From positions 13,685,647 to 13,749,646 of the forward strand of contig NC_054559.1 in the NCBI RefSeq assembly GCF_017654505.1: 64,000 nt of DNA, read 5' to 3'. The notes below the pieces were generated by a model that saw nothing but the letters and a program-made list of their open reading frames with translations, did no database searches and was not told the origin of the DNA. Position numbers and translations under genes: made by a program. This DNA is from Polyodon spathula (Eukaryota > Chordata > Actinopteri > Acipenseriformes > Polyodontidae). This document shows, one piece after another, positions 13,101 through 26,859 of this stretch. Each line of letters starts with the position of its first letter. Within the stretch, counting starts at the first letter, position 1.

Positions 13101-13226
13101 TCCTTTGGGAGAAAAGTAGTCTGTTAAAAATAAGTTATTCTTTTGTTCTCAGACAGGTTACTAGGGAATACAGATTTTTTTTTTTTAAAATAGTTAGTCA
13201 AAGTCATCAGTATTCGCCGTCACATA

Positions 13227-13227
<1 letters not shown>
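10156..13227. other. Non-coding DNA, nothing specific
   Basis: Contains a run of 14 C at 11363-11376 but no recognisable transposon end or coding domain. Overlapping frames at 10253-10797 lie on both strands and look like chance. Confidence 0.45.

Positions 13228-13303
<76 letters not shown>
13228..13303. repeat. (AT)n microsatellite
   Basis: Pure AT tract of about 76 bases. It creates the Ile-Tyr repeat frame on the minus strand. Confidence 0.95.
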
Positions 13304-13305
<2 letters not shown>

Positions 13306-13990
13306 GTGCTTCATACTGAATGCCTTGCATGAACACAATATAAAAAGTGAGATACAGCAAATGTAATGGACGTGAGAAACGCCAGGAGACCAGCAGAACT
13401 AGACTAAATGCAGTGCGCCTAATTTGTAGCAAAATGTTTTAAAAATGGGAGGCCAAATGGGAATCATTGTGTGCAATAGCGTGCACTGGAAACATCTGGA
13501 TCCCCTCTTTGCCAAGCTATACAATGTCTACTCATTATTGTGTATTGATTTTTTCCATCAATTACAACCAGTAGCAGTACAGACAAATAACCTGTCACCG
13601 AGCTGAGTTTCTGAATCTTGACAGTCGGGCTGCAGTTCACTCCATCCACTCCAGAAAATAAGTGTAAAGCATATGCCATCTTGTGTTGAAATGCAAAATC
13701 ACAGTTATTTTTCACAGATATAAGCGTAGCTTCAGGCTTGCAGCAGTGTTTCATAATCCTTAAAGGAAGGGGATCTTTAAGTTTTATTTAATGGCAAGTT
13801 CACGTAAATATTGTAGCGTTTGCATTATAACAACAAGCAAAAGTAAAATCTAGACACATATAGTATTCTAAACAAATAATTATATGTTATCTATACTTTG
13901 AAATAGGATTTAATTCAATAAAGCCATGGTGTGGACATTTTCAAGGAGAAATTGATAAAGTAATGTTTATTTTAACTAATATATTTAGCC
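13304..13990. other. Non-coding DNA, nothing specific
   Basis: No recognisable element; the minus-strand frame at 13464-13754 has no identifiable domain. Confidence 0.4.
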
Positions 13991-13998
13991 TATATATA

Positions 13999-14041
<43 letters not shown>

Positions 14042-14166
14042 TATATTATATAGATATATAATATATATATATAATATTTTTTATTTTAATCTACATGTTC
14101 CTAATATTTGATGATCAAGGATTATTTTTAACTAGTACTAAAAATTTATTAAGATTTTGTTTTATG

Positions 14167-14229
<63 letters not shown>

Positions 14230-14242
14230 ATATTATATATAT
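13991..14242. repeat. Two AT-rich microsatellite tracts
   Basis: Interrupted AT tracts at 13991-14076 and 14172-14242, separated by about 95 bases of AT-rich sequence. Confidence 0.9.
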
Positions 14243-15523
<1,281 letters not shown>

Positions 15524-15947
15524 AAGCCACATGATTGCAATTAAATTATTGGTATATAAACTGTCCCCTCTGGCTTATGGTTGCTGCTGATGCAATATTC
15601 TATTTGTTACAATGAAATTATCAAGGTGCATGTATATTAGGTGGCACAAGCAATTAAAAACTTTGGATACATTTCAAAGTAACTGCAACATACCAGGGCA
15701 ATACACACAGAATATATTTATTAATTTGAAATCCACTACATGATAGCTATAGTAAGACATGCATTTTGAACTCAAGTTCCAAATTTAAAGCAATGGTCTC
15801 ATTTAAAAAAATAAATAGGAGATTTCAGCCTGCCATATCTCACAATAATGTTCAGTTTTACACTTAAGCAGTAACAATTGAGGTGCTTGGCATTTTGCAA
15901 GGAGCTTGTTTCCAACGTTCTGGGGTTTTGGTTTCACAGAGTCATTG

Positions 15948-16019
15948 ATTTTTTTTTTTTTTTTTTTTACCCATTTATTACCAACTACTTGTTTGTGAAC
16001 AATTTGTCAAAAGGGGCTT

Positions 16020-16069
<50 letters not shown>

Positions 16070-16119
16070 ATTTATTACCAACTACTTGTTTGTGAACAAT
16101 TTGTCAAAAGGGGCTTTAT
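15948..16119. repeat. 97-bp tandem duplication with poly-T
   Basis: The 54-base segment beginning ACCCATTTATTACCAACTAC occurs at 15969-16022 and again, as far as I can see identically, at 16066-16119. Each copy is preceded by a poly-T run (about 20 and 43 bases). The identity means a very recent duplication or an assembly artefact at the homopolymer. A 156-residue open frame at 15878-16348 exists only because of this duplication. Confidence 0.9.
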
Positions 16120-17054
16120 GGACGCACAGTATGGTACCTTTTCTGACAGTTTCTGCACAAGCATGTCAGGGGAAATACATACTGTATTTGTAATTTGCAT
16201 CCGTCGAGTATATAAACTACTTGGTGCCTGGCCAGCTGCAAACAGCTTGCATTTATTAGTTGTACCTGAACCCCTGGGCAGACTAATAAAAATAGCATTG
16301 TTATTTCATAAACATTGCATTTGTTGTGCCAAGCCGATGGTAAAATAAATGAATGCTGGATGTTCATTCTCTCACCCTTTTGAAAAACATGTGAAATAAT
16401 GGCTCAGCAATTGAGTTAAATCTGTTTAAAGTGTAGCCAGCCATTGTACAAAAAGCAACTGAGATCAGTTGCAAGTGTTTTCCCTGATGGAGATCAGCTT
16501 TTACCTAAATTAGGTTACAATAATGCTGCTGTACTTTAAGTGAAAAATAAATAAAATGTTATAGCAGGGTTTGGAACAAGAGCAGCCTTCACAACATTGG
16601 TAAGATTGTACAATAGAGACATCTTTCATAAAATGACCTTAAATAAGGGTCCTTTTCTTTTCAAAGACATGAAACTCCTTTCATATCTTGTAATGATAGC
16701 AAATCTGTCAGTGCCAGGTGCAGCTTTCAAAAAAAGGTTTTGTGCCAAATCTGGTTCAGGTGTCTCAGTTCTCAATAAGAGTTTGCTTGACCGAATGTGT
16801 TTGAACATTTAGCACAGTAACAAGATGGACTATGACCTGTCAGCCTTTGGGTTAAAGGTGTTTTCTAAATATCACGTTGGCAGGTCACATCGTAACAGAG
16901 AACAGCTAAAGAGATGGCATGAAAGGAGGAGAGATTGTCATGACTCTAGTGACCTGACACCCTGAGTTTTAAAGTGGAGTCATATAGTTGAATTGGAATC
17001 AAATAAAAGCTTAAAATAAAGCTGTGAACTTGAAATATACACTGAAATAAAGCA
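16120..17054. other. Non-coding DNA, nothing specific
   Basis: No recognisable gene or mobile element. Small open frames on both strands at 16597-16812 overlap and are probably chance. Confidence 0.45.
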
Positions 17055-17352
17055 TGAAACACTTTACATTAAGTGTCTCTAATAACTGTGTGTTTACATA
17101 GTGGTTACTTAGTAAATGCATGTGTACTTACACATCGTTACAATGTTATTACACAATGTACTTAATGTGTCCATTTTGTGCATGAGATAGCCCTAACCCT
17201 AATCCTAAACCTAACCCTTTTCTGAAACAATTGTGTACTTAGATATATCTAGCAAATATATGTACACGTTAAATACATTGTAATGATGCATAATAACATT
17301 GTAATTACGTGTAACTACACAGGTATTTAATATGTAAATGCAAAGTGTTACC
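17055..17352 (+). mobile_element. MITE family A, nearly full length
   Basis: Starts with a slightly mutated terminus (TGAAACACTTTACATTAAG) and ends GCAAAGTGTTACC, the complement of the family start. At 298 bases it is the most complete uninterrupted copy here. The centre carries telomere-like CCCTAACCCTAATCC at about 17191-17219. No clean target duplication remains. It has no coding capacity and would need a transposase supplied elsewhere. Confidence 0.85.
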
Positions 17353-17860
17353 AAAAAAGGGTTAAAATACATAAATATTATTTTCTACCCTCATTGAATT
17401 TGAATTTAAAAATATGAATTAACATTTATGCATCACTAGGGGGCTCCTGTTTTGCCAACACAATTTCCTTTTCTGATCAGCCAGTGTGGTGTTATCAAAT
17501 TCACAATTATCATGACACAAGAAATATTTAATCTACAGTGCATTGCCAGTTAGCAATTGAAAATGTTTGTTCGCTCCTCAGTGATGTTATTCAAGGTTGT
17601 AGCATTAGAAAATGTGAGCTCATGTTAGGCCTGCCAGCACTGCACTAATCAGTTTGTAAGTTGACATCCCATGACCACGGGTGAGTTCACAATTTAAATA
17701 TTGCTGGTCGGGATCCCAAGACATAATTGTGACACCATGTTCACTGTTAAACAATGGAATGGCAGCTGTGAGTTGCAAGAACCAGTCATGCTTGTTTTAT
17801 TTGGCAGTACGATTGGTACTTAACCTTTTCAGTGCTGTTGATGTGAGGTCTCTGTCTTTA
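17353..17860. other. Non-coding DNA, nothing specific
   Basis: No motif or repeat recognised. Confidence 0.4.
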
Positions 17861-18480
17861 TGAACCAATGACGACAGGTGTTGGCATAAACATATTGTTA
17901 GATCACAGAACAGGAGCAAGGGTTGCATGGAGAAAGAACCTCTGGAATTGGATTGGGAGAAAAGTGCTTGTGACTTTAGAAAAAGAGGATAGGCTTTCCC
18001 GTTCCTCTCATGGAGGTGAGGTTGGACCGACCAGCCTCCAAGGCTGGGAAGCGAGCCTCACTTCCCCCAACAGGAAATAAAACTAGGATAGTGGGAGATT
18101 TGAAAAGATAAAGAGATATTTCCTTGCAAGGTTCGCTTCTGCTGATAGAGGTCGACAGGGTTGGACTTCCAAGGTGAGTAGAGCTTCAATTCCCTTGCGG
18201 GTGAGATTGGAACACTGGAAAATAAATAAGCATCCAAAGACGGCCATCGTTCAAACCCCCCCCCCCCCCCCCCCCCAGGTCTCAGAGAGCCAACTCAGAG
18301 GAGTCGAGGCTCTATGGCTGGGCTCCAAGGATGGGAACAAGCTTTGCTGTCCAGAGAGGAAGACTGGCATGGGTGAAAATGGATAGCGTGAACAGAGGAC
18401 AAGAAAACAAAAGAGTTAGGAACTGTGGGAGGAAAGCTCTAGTGGTTTCAGGGGAAAGATATCCCCCACTACAGGCATGC
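17861..18480. repeat. G/C-richer block with degenerate internal repeats
   Basis: This block is richer in G and C than its neighbours. It repeats loosely related pieces such as GGTGAGGTTGGACC, CCAAGGCTGGG, CCAAGGTGAG and CCAAGGATGGG. A run of 21 C lies at 18256-18276. The pieces are too divergent for me to define a unit length. It may be a decayed minisatellite or part of an unknown element. Open frames at 17868-18080 and 18174-18386 have no recognisable domain. Confidence 0.4.
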
Positions 18481-18889
18481 TAGCCATAATCTGTTGGGCG
18501 AAACAGATATCAGGGAGAGAACAAATGTAAGCTGCTCATTTTTTTTTTTCTTAAGCGCTGTTGACATTAACTTATACAGAAGGAATGGAGGGTATAGAAT
18601 TGGGGAGCAGGCCAGCTTTAGAAATGAGAGAGGAAAGATGAGTAGAAAAACAGATTTTTGTTATGATAGTATGGCTGTGTTGATGAACAGGGAATCAGAG
18701 GATCACTGAAAGCTAATCACTCAAACCCACCAAATCTATTACTGGCCCATAATTGTAGTATTTTGGTAGCAATATTGTACAGTTAAAGGCATGAAAACAG
18801 TTCATAGAAAAAGTAGACATTGTTCTTTAAACAAATTTAAAATTTCTGCCAAGTTCAAAAGGCCACCCATAGTTTTACCCCCTAAAATG
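18481..18889. other. Non-coding DNA, nothing specific
   Basis: No recognisable feature apart from short poly-T. Confidence 0.4.
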
Positions 18890-19290
18890 ATGGCCTGACA
18901 TTGACTCTACAAGGTTTTAATGAAATCAGATGGGATGTCATTCTACACTTGGGAAATTCATTTTTTCAGCTCTTCCCAAAGAGTCCCAAAGATTTTCAAT
19001 TGACTTTATGTCAAGACTTTTGGTGAACCCTAGATGACATTGATTTTCTTCTTCTTGTTGTTTTTTTTTTTGTTTGTTTTTTTTTTAAATCTGGCTTTCA
19101 AGTGTAAGCCAGGGATTGTTATTCTAGTGAAAGTAGTATCTTTTTCTCTTGAACCGCTTCTGAAAAATGGATTTTAAATTTGTTTTAAAAATATCACCAC
19201 TCATATTTCCCTGAGTGAATTGGAAGTGTCTAGCTATTCTTGCTGACATGCATTGCTTGTTAATACTCCCTAAAAGTATTTTTTGATGTC
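18890..19290 (-). pseudogene. Decayed Tc1/mariner transposase
   Basis: Read on the minus strand, about 18970-19030 gives SLDIKSIENLWDSLGRAEK. This resembles the SPDLNPIENLWDELGR block around the last catalytic acidic residue of Tc1/mariner transposases. Further upstream on that strand, near 19205-19250, SARIARHFQFTQ resembles the helix-turn-helix region (SARRIAR...), and another frame near 19090-19140 gives FTRITIPGLHLKARF, like the linker after it. The pieces are in correct order but in different frames, interrupted by stops and a poly-A-like insert at about 19059-19086. The middle of the protein, including the first two catalytic Asp residues, is lost. No terminal repeats were found. Confidence 0.6.
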
Positions 19291-19781
19291 ACAATGGTTT
19301 TCCTCAGGTTCCTCCAGGGCAATACACTGGTATTATAATGCTATTCCAATTGTATCTTTATGACTTTTCCATTAAGGTCAGCAGAAATGTCCAATCACGT
19401 CAAAACTATTCTCTTATAAAATTTTGTTGCAGAGGATTTTTGAAACATGTGTATTTCATACACATATTCAGACAATATGTGATAAAGTATAATAACAGTT
19501 TGGGTTTGGGCTCAGTCCTAAGACAGCCATGAAAGTTTAAAAATCCTACAGCACTTTTTCAAATTTACAAGGCAGAAATGAAACAAACCAGAAACTTAAG
19601 GTAGTGGTGGTGAATGTCTTGATGTGGTGGCCCATTAACATCATTATTATATTTTCTAGTCCTGTCATGTGTAATATAATGTCGTTGTAACCCATCCTTG
19701 AGCAAGAACCCATTGTAAACAAGCTGTCAAGCTTAATTGATGTGTCCTGTACCGATGTATCAAATGAATAAATACACAAAC
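19291..19781. other. Non-coding DNA, possible edge of Tc1 relic
   Basis: May contain the 5' part of the decayed transposon, but I could not find readable motifs or a terminal repeat. Confidence 0.3.
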
Positions 19782-19827
19782 AAATGAACGAATGAATGAA
19801 TGAATGAATGAATGAATGAATGAATGA
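19782..19827. repeat. (AATG)n microsatellite
   Basis: About 11 tandem GAAT/AATG units with little variation. Confidence 0.95.
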
Positions 19828-22689
19828 GCAGTAAGAAAATCAAGTTGATGATGTCATGAGACTGTGCAGGGTAGATATTAACCTCTTAACAGCCCTGATT
19901 AAGGGTAATGGTAATGTTGGCTTGATGATCATTGTAAAGTACTACTCTACTTAAATGCAGCCCTGTGCACAGTCTTATAGATGCAATATCTAAATAGGGA
20001 TTCATTTATATATAGGAATAAGGAGTCGTGGCCATCATTATATAATGAAATAAGTGACCGAAGGCAATGTAATAAATAACCAAGTGGGTTCTTTATGCTG
20101 CCTAAAGATAAGCACTTCAGTTATGTATTGATAAGGAAAAGTGATGAACATGTGTAGGACAGGTTGGTGACTTACACTTGTTTATACTTGCATGTATAAT
20201 CAATGTGTGTGTGGTAAGAATAGATTTAAGTAAACCTCAGGCATTACCAGCCTTAAATTATATAGGGGAGTGTAAGTGGTCTCATATTTAAAAATATAAG
20301 GCAAAAACTTGACCACGTTTCTTATAAGTTCTTACCATACTTAAGGGAACTGTGCTTTAAGGCAAGAATTCAGGTCCAGATATTTTCTTTTAACTGAAAA
20401 GCTGCTATTTGATTATGTTGTATGATAAATATGTAACATGTGTTAATCTAAAAATGCAATCCCATTTTAATTTAAAGATAACCCTATACACTGTAAAGGA
20501 AGAACAACACTCATTTTGTTGCACACTTGTACTGCCTTCCAAGGTAATCCTCTTTGGGGAAAAAAAAAAATCCAAATAAAGAAAAAATGTGTTAGAAAAG
20601 CTTTTTATATAATTGACAGACTGCTGTAACAGTGGTAACTGATCTTTCTCCCCTTGTCATTTCACGCCTGATGGAAAAGCTGGGTGGCTTAAAAAGCTTG
20701 TGTAATTTCACTTTTAATTATTGTCATGTCACGTGAAAAACAGGTATCGAAATGTCTTAGATAGCTAAATTTTGATCCCTAGAATTTTTCTCTTGACAAG
20801 ATGCCTCAGGACATTCGCAAAAAAATATCAATAAACTTAACAGGGATATCTCACACAAATATCAATCAATGAAAGTGGATTTGTCAAAAATATAATTGTT
20901 ATTTTTGGAACAGTATACCTTGAAACGTCATTTCAGGTGTCAGGAGCTGCTCCTTCTGCTATCTCGCTCTGATTCATGAGTTACCAAAATATAACAAATG
21001 TCTCTATCTCTCAAAATCTCCTCAGGATTATCACTCACTGAGAGAGCCTGTTGGCATCTCTGGGTAAGATTGTTTTGAGTTTTTCTTCTGATTAATTCTC
21101 CTGTGACACTTGGGTTTAGTCCTTGGTTCCTGTGTTGCTATTTAGTGAGGTAATGATCCCAGTGTGGTAGATGGATGAACACAAATGTATATTTTAACAT
21201 GTAAATGCCTTAAACCATACATCGACTCAAATGACATTTTCTTATTGTTTTTTTGTTTTTTTTTACTGTTCCTTTAAGTGTTTAAGATATGTCGAATAAT
21301 TCAAGCTCTTCTGTTCTAGTTGCCTTCCATAGACAAATGTTACTATATCTTACTTTTAAAGCAACTACAATTAAACACCTTTCCTGAAGTAAGGTGAAAA
21401 AAAAAATAACATCCAAATACTGTCTGACACACCCTCCCACTAGGCATTGCCCAAACTGACTCAAATGAGATTCAAATACCCTGCTGCTTCTTTGTCCCTA
21501 ATAGAGAGAATTGTGGCAACTGTATTATCTATTTTAATGAATCGGACCATTCTACTTTGATAGAGTATTCAAATGACATGCTTTGTTGATTATTAAAAGA
21601 TTATTCTTAACAGATGTTTATATCCAATACATGATTACATTTGGTTACATTCATTGGTTATTCAAGATACAGAAACTTCACATTTATTGCAACACATTTT
21701 TCTAGACGAAACATGGCAGTCACCTGGTTAACAGTGAAAAGAATAATTGTCCATATTACCTTCTCCGTGTGGGAATGCTCTCTCAGACCAGGTTATGGAG
21801 GCACTTCATTCTTAGTTGCATTCCCAATTAAACCTAATAATTCCTAATATTCTAAACATCTGTTTCACATATGTGTCAAATTAGGCTGAAACTGCACTTT
21901 CACATACAGAATTGACTTTTACAATATGTATTCCCTTCTCCACCAGTGTACTCCTGTCGGACCTTTACGATATTCCAAACTCATTCCTTTACACACAGAT
22001 ACAGCATTAAATGTTAATTTTAGCTCTACATTAATCAGCTCTCATGCTGTAGGAAAAATGTCCCGCTAGATGGAATCATGTCATGTGACTTCCTGCTAAG
22101 AAACAAAATCCCTGCCGTGTATCTTGTATGCCTAGTGGGACCTCAGTAAAGTTCAGATGCTGGTTGAACTTACCAGTGTTTGCACTGAGGTACTGAATTC
22201 CTAGTAAGCATGGGTAAACTAAAGCAAAGCAGACACTTTAAGCTATCAATACTTTTACTGACAGGCAATGTTTTACTGCTTGTGGCACAATGCAGCTTCA
22301 TGGCGCAGTCAAGAATGCAGCTGAGTAGAAAAACTCACATTGAGGTGCACATGGCAGGAAGTATCCAGCAAGTATTGGGACAGAGTAAAAAAATAAATAA
22401 AAGATTGCCGAATTGTTTTATTCATTTATTTACAGTTTTTGTGTTCAACTCAATTTCATTTTTGAGAGTGGCTGGCAAAGTCTAAACCTCCTCGGAAAAT
22501 ACTGAGAGGGCGGGGGTACCTTGTTGTGTGCAAACTGAACTCACAAGCCCAGAGCTGGGCTGTCTGTGCAGAGAACCATATGTTGAGTGAAATGCATGGA
22601 GACTTGTATTACCACTGACAGCTTGCCTAAATTAAGAAGCAGTCACTGAAACCAGGACATATGCTGTGTAGCGCAATCCAAATGCACCC
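19828..22689. other. Non-coding DNA, nothing specific
   Basis: About 2.9 kb without a gene, RNA or recognisable transposon. Short frames at 21282-21464, 21641-21847 and 22210-22485 show no domain. Confidence 0.45.
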
Positions 22690-22831
22690 ATTTTGAAAAG
22701 AGCTTTGGAAAAGATTTTAAAGTTCTAAGTGTAAAAAGTTGTCAGGATGTTGACAATGAAAAGAAAATTAGAGGTTATTTAAACAGTTGTAGCAACACGT
22801 GGGGATGCGCCACACTATATTTTATTTACTC
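22690..22831 (-). mobile_element. Family B DNA transposon fragment
   Basis: The minus strand matches the left end of the 57199-58224 element. Shared landmarks in order are CATCCCCACGTGTTGCTACA, AACATCCTGACAA, TTTTTACACTTA and AAGCTCTTTTC. The outer end reads AGTAAATAAAATATAG, ending in the same AGTAA as the larger copy. One terminal arm of about 140 bases is present. Confidence 0.75.
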
Positions 22832-23650
22832 TTTAATACGAGAATGCAGAAGGAAGTATATTTGCACTGCACTACAAACACCAGCTTAGCACCAAGTGGT
22901 TGAAAGGGAACTTGAGAGCATGCTATTTAATTCCTGAACATGCATAAATACTAATTTGTCATCTTTCAAAAGGTTAGCAGAAAATCATACAAATTAAGTG
23001 GCATTTAAAAAGTTCAAGGTCTGCTTTATTGCCACCAGGGAAAGAGGAGAGAGAGAAGAATTGTTTGTATCTTTGCACAAGGTCCCAGTTACAAGGTTTT
23101 TTGATTTTTTATAGAGGGGCCCATCAAATAATTAGTTCTAATAAAAGGTGTTCATTCCGTGCTCTCAGTAGATATGCTGATTTAGGTATCCTCTACAGTC
23201 ATTTTTTGCTGTGTTTTGTACTTGTTTAATGTTATACAGTATGTCATTGTATTCCATCTCAGAGTACTTTGCATTAACACTGTTGTTAAATATTGCTTTA
23301 CATAATAGAAACACAGCTTCACATGTATTTATGTTTTACAACTTGAACATATCTATTTTCATACACTGCTGGAATTAGGGACTGTATGCAAAGTTAACGT
23401 ATGAAACCCTATTTAAAAAAAAAAAAAAAAAAACCTACAGTAGTCAAAATATTGCAGATATTTTTTAATATGTAACAAATTTCCTATTGTGAACATGGGA
23501 ATATCTATTTAGCTGCAACATTGTCAAATAATGTCAACTCTGCCAACACTGAAAGAAGTGTGCTGCTGTTTTTAGGAGGTGCATGTTCTGACTTCGGTGA
23601 AGTAGGAAAAAATATACAAGGAAAGAATAGAAAGGAAAGTCAAAATTATT
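22832..23650. other. Non-coding DNA, nothing specific
   Basis: Contains a poly-A run near 23414-23433 and no recognisable element. Confidence 0.4.
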
Positions 23651-23750
23651 GAAGGAAGGGGGGAGGATGGAAGGAAGGAAGGAAGGAAGGAAGGAAGGAA
23701 GGAAGGAAGGAAGGAAGGCAGGCAGGAAGGGGGGGAGGTAGGGGAAGATG
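23651..23750. repeat. (GGAA)n purine microsatellite
   Basis: Pure GGAA units at about 23668-23718 flanked by other purine-rich sequence. It is the source of the Pro-Ser-Phe-Leu open frames on the minus strand. Confidence 0.95.
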
Positions 23751-23979
23751 AGGCAGGGTACTTTTTTTGGCAACGTGGCATTCATGGCATTAAACATTAA
23801 ATGAATGGAAATCAACAGCCATTTTGTGAACAAAACTACTGCACAATATAAAAAATCAAGCCAAAACAGCAATATGTGCCTGAAACACATTGCTGGGTGC
23901 AGCGCAATTCACCAGGGCTGAAGTTTGAATGCAGGCATATAAATAAAACATGTCATCTATCCCAACCTGAAATATACAG

Positions 23980-24440
23980 CATTCACATTAGTCTGAGCAG
24001 TCACCTGATCTGTTTATCTTTTTCTCCCAACTCTGCTCGGAGCGAGCGCTGCGACGCACGTTAAAAAAGCCATTAATAGGAGCAGGGTGCCGGGTGATGA
24101 ATTAAGGGAGCCTCCGTTCATTTTTCATTTTGACAGAGTATTGCCTGTCACCAGGCAGAGAAGACGCCTCTTGTATGCTTTGCTCGGGAGCTTGCTCTTT
24201 TTAACACAGACTTATTTTTTTCGCATGAATTAGGTAGCTGCTCTGTAGGATGAAAAATTCATGACAATCTATAATTTACACAGTGGAAGATAAATAATGT
24301 ACTAAAACCTGTCATCAAATTGGTTCTTTTTTTATTCATCTCTCAATGCGCCCTGGACCAATTCACCAACAACATTTAACATAAATCTTACCCCTCCTCC
24401 CCACAACTAAGAAAAAGACTATTTATAAAACCTTGTCAGG
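23980..24440. promoter_or_regulatory. Candidate conserved non-coding island
   Basis: High-complexity sequence with no repeat hallmarks, in a repeat-rich neighbourhood. It carries several homeodomain-type cores (CCATTAATA, TGATGAATTAAG, GCATGAATTAGG) and a local G/C-rich patch, GAGCGAGCGCTGCGACGCAC. This composition is common in developmental enhancers. I cannot test conservation, so this is a weak proposal by appearance only. Confidence 0.25.
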
Positions 24441-24723
24441 GTGCCAAGTTCAGTAGCGGGCTCCAGTATAGACGCGATGCATTTTTTACACGGCTTGGTT
24501 TTATTTTTTTTTTCACACATTGCTTTTTCAATGTCAGTTTTTAAAATAATGAATCTGTTTGTATCCACATGTTATATTTGCCTTCGCTGTAAATGACTAA
24601 TTATATCAGTCTGCTAAATGAAGGTTCATGCTGTAGGAAGTTACAGGAAAGAAGACCACATGGGCTTTTAGTTTATCTCTGTCTTTCCTTCTTTTTCATC
24701 TTCCATCAGGTGGGAGACATTCT

Positions 24724-26083
24724 GGGCCTCATGCACTAAACGCTGTTAAATTACCTGAAATACTGTTTGGTAAGAGAAACCCATACTGCGCACAAAAAGG
24801 AGGCTAAGCATACTGTAGAAAATCAGTGGTGTTAAATGTGCCATTTTATTTTGCTACATAATTAGTTTGGTCTTGTTTTCTAAATTTGTTGCAAACTGCA
24901 GCAGAACTCAATGGCAGTGCTTGAGAACACAGCTAGGGCACAGGAATATTGTGTGTCTACGTCCAACTTAAAACTGCATCTGCACAGGCATGGAATCATG
25001 CGGGGATACAGAATTCTGCGTAACACAGGGAATGTCTTGCTTTGAGATGGTTAAAGCTGAGAATCAGAAAATAATTAACTGAAAATAAATATTTGTTTGT
25101 TCACCTTTATCCCCTGCTGGTTTAATTTGAAGGTACTCAGGTACCGAAACATTGGTTAAATAGAAATGTTTCTTTTAAAGGCAAGTGTGCGGCTGCTTTC
25201 TTTTTTTCTTTTTTGAAACTTTAACCTTCCAGCTGCTTTTCCAGCAATTTCGACATGCTGCACAGACTAGTCACAATTTGTGCAGTATTCACTGTTGTTT
25301 TTTCCATGACAAAAATGCTAATGTTTTCAGGGCCGAAATAATTCTGTGTAATTCATGTGTTAAACAAGCACATCTGTCTCTTGGTTGTTTCGGCAATACA
25401 ACGCCATGATGGAAAAATGTTATACAGCATCGTCTATTCCTACAATGCATCTTGCATTGAAAAATACATGTTTGGATTCGGAATAAAGGAAGCGATTATG
25501 TAATACAGTTCACATGCAGTCATCTTTTAGTAAGTTGCATTTGCATATCATTATGTACAGTATTACAACACCGTATGTTAAAATATTGTCCACAAAACCA
25601 ACAAAATATATTCTATGTGGCCTATATTTGACATTTTATTTGTAATGTTCTATGGAACACGAGCAATCATTTATCCTGGAAAAAATTAAATACAATACTG
25701 AAAGCAGATATAAGCGTTTATGATGTTTCAGCACTATTTGTGGTCTGCTCTATTTATATTGTGATTTAGACAGACACCGCCTGGTTTCAGTAAGCGGTAA
25801 ACTTAACACATGCCGAGACACTTAGGAAAGTTAGCACCTTTAAGTAAATATGTTTTTTATATCAAGTCCCTCCCTCGCAATATTAGGGGAATTTGAATAT
25901 ATTTTCATGGATTACCATTATTAATTGTATGAAAAAGGATTCGCGCGTGGTATATTTTTCCACACGATTCATTTTGCGTGCAGTCATTTGCCGCTGGTTA
26001 GTGAATAGAGCAGGTGTACAATGCACACAATAACGGGCTTACTGCCTGGTAAACTGGTTACCGCTGTTTAGTGCATGAGGCCC
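24724..26083. mobile_element. Harbinger-like DNA transposon
   Basis: The termini are GGGCCTCATGCACTAAAC on the left and its perfect 18-base complement on the right. The inverted match continues imperfectly through GCGGTAA-like sequence. Both sides are flanked by TCT (24721-24723 and 26084-26086), a 3-bp target duplication, and the ends begin GGG, both typical of PIF/Harbinger. The 1360-bp interior has no recognisable transposase, so it is non-autonomous or fully decayed. The frame at 25185-25409 shows no domain. Confidence 0.85.
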
Positions 26084-26086
26084 TCT

Positions 26087-26855
26087 GTTTTCTTCTTCTT
26101 CTGGTCCATATTCTAAACTATACAATAAAGCAACACATGGCATTACAGTCAACAGGTGGCACTTATATTGTTTTTGGTTTTCTGTTTTCTCCCTCCATAC
26201 TCATAGTACTTTTCATAGTACCACATATTCCTTGAGATGTAAATTGGACTCACGTTTCATGTGCACAGCAGTACCACAACAGCATGATTCGGTAGCTGTT
26301 TTGATTTTTTTCCTATGGCTTCTTTTTGCATAGTTTAAGCTCCTGTCCGTTATATCACGTCAAACTAAGTTGTAATTATACATTTTTCCAGGGGTGTAGC
26401 TAGACTATAGACATAATGCACTGTACATGCAAAAAAAATCTCAGTCTTCACCTGTCTTCTCCTATGCCATTTTGTTTTTAAGTCAGTGATTAGGCTGTCT
26501 TGTGTCAAGGCTCTTTTACGCCTCTAACTCTTTCTCAGTTGTAAGCTACATCTCCAATGTGGTCTGAAGTTTCATCAGTCTTTCAGTCAGCACCCAGCAT
26601 CAGTACAGCAAATACACTTTTGAATGCCTGATTACACACCTGTAATACAAAAGCAGGTGTCACTTTGGAATATGGCTGTAAATTCATGCAATCTTCAAAC
26701 AGAATATTATATATATTAGCTTTATGGCAAATCCGCAATGAATTAGAGCATTAAAGAATCCAGAAAAGATTACAAAAATATACAGATTTTTGTTATTTAT
26801 TGTTATTTATCAGCTTTGGAATATTTCAGAATTTCCATACATGAATATAATTAGT
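26087..26855. other. Non-coding DNA, nothing specific
   Basis: No recognised feature. Confidence 0.4.
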
Positions 26856-26859
26856 AAGT

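Noticed and set aside
15878..16348. 156-residue open frame, the longest in the window
   Set aside because: Its length comes from poly-T runs and the 97-bp duplication; it has a Phe run and no domain.
17191..17219. Chromosome end or interstitial telomere
   Set aside because: Only a few degenerate CCCTAA units, located inside a MITE.
23534..23890. Pro-Ser-Phe-Leu repeat proteins
   Set aside because: They are translations of the GGAA microsatellite.
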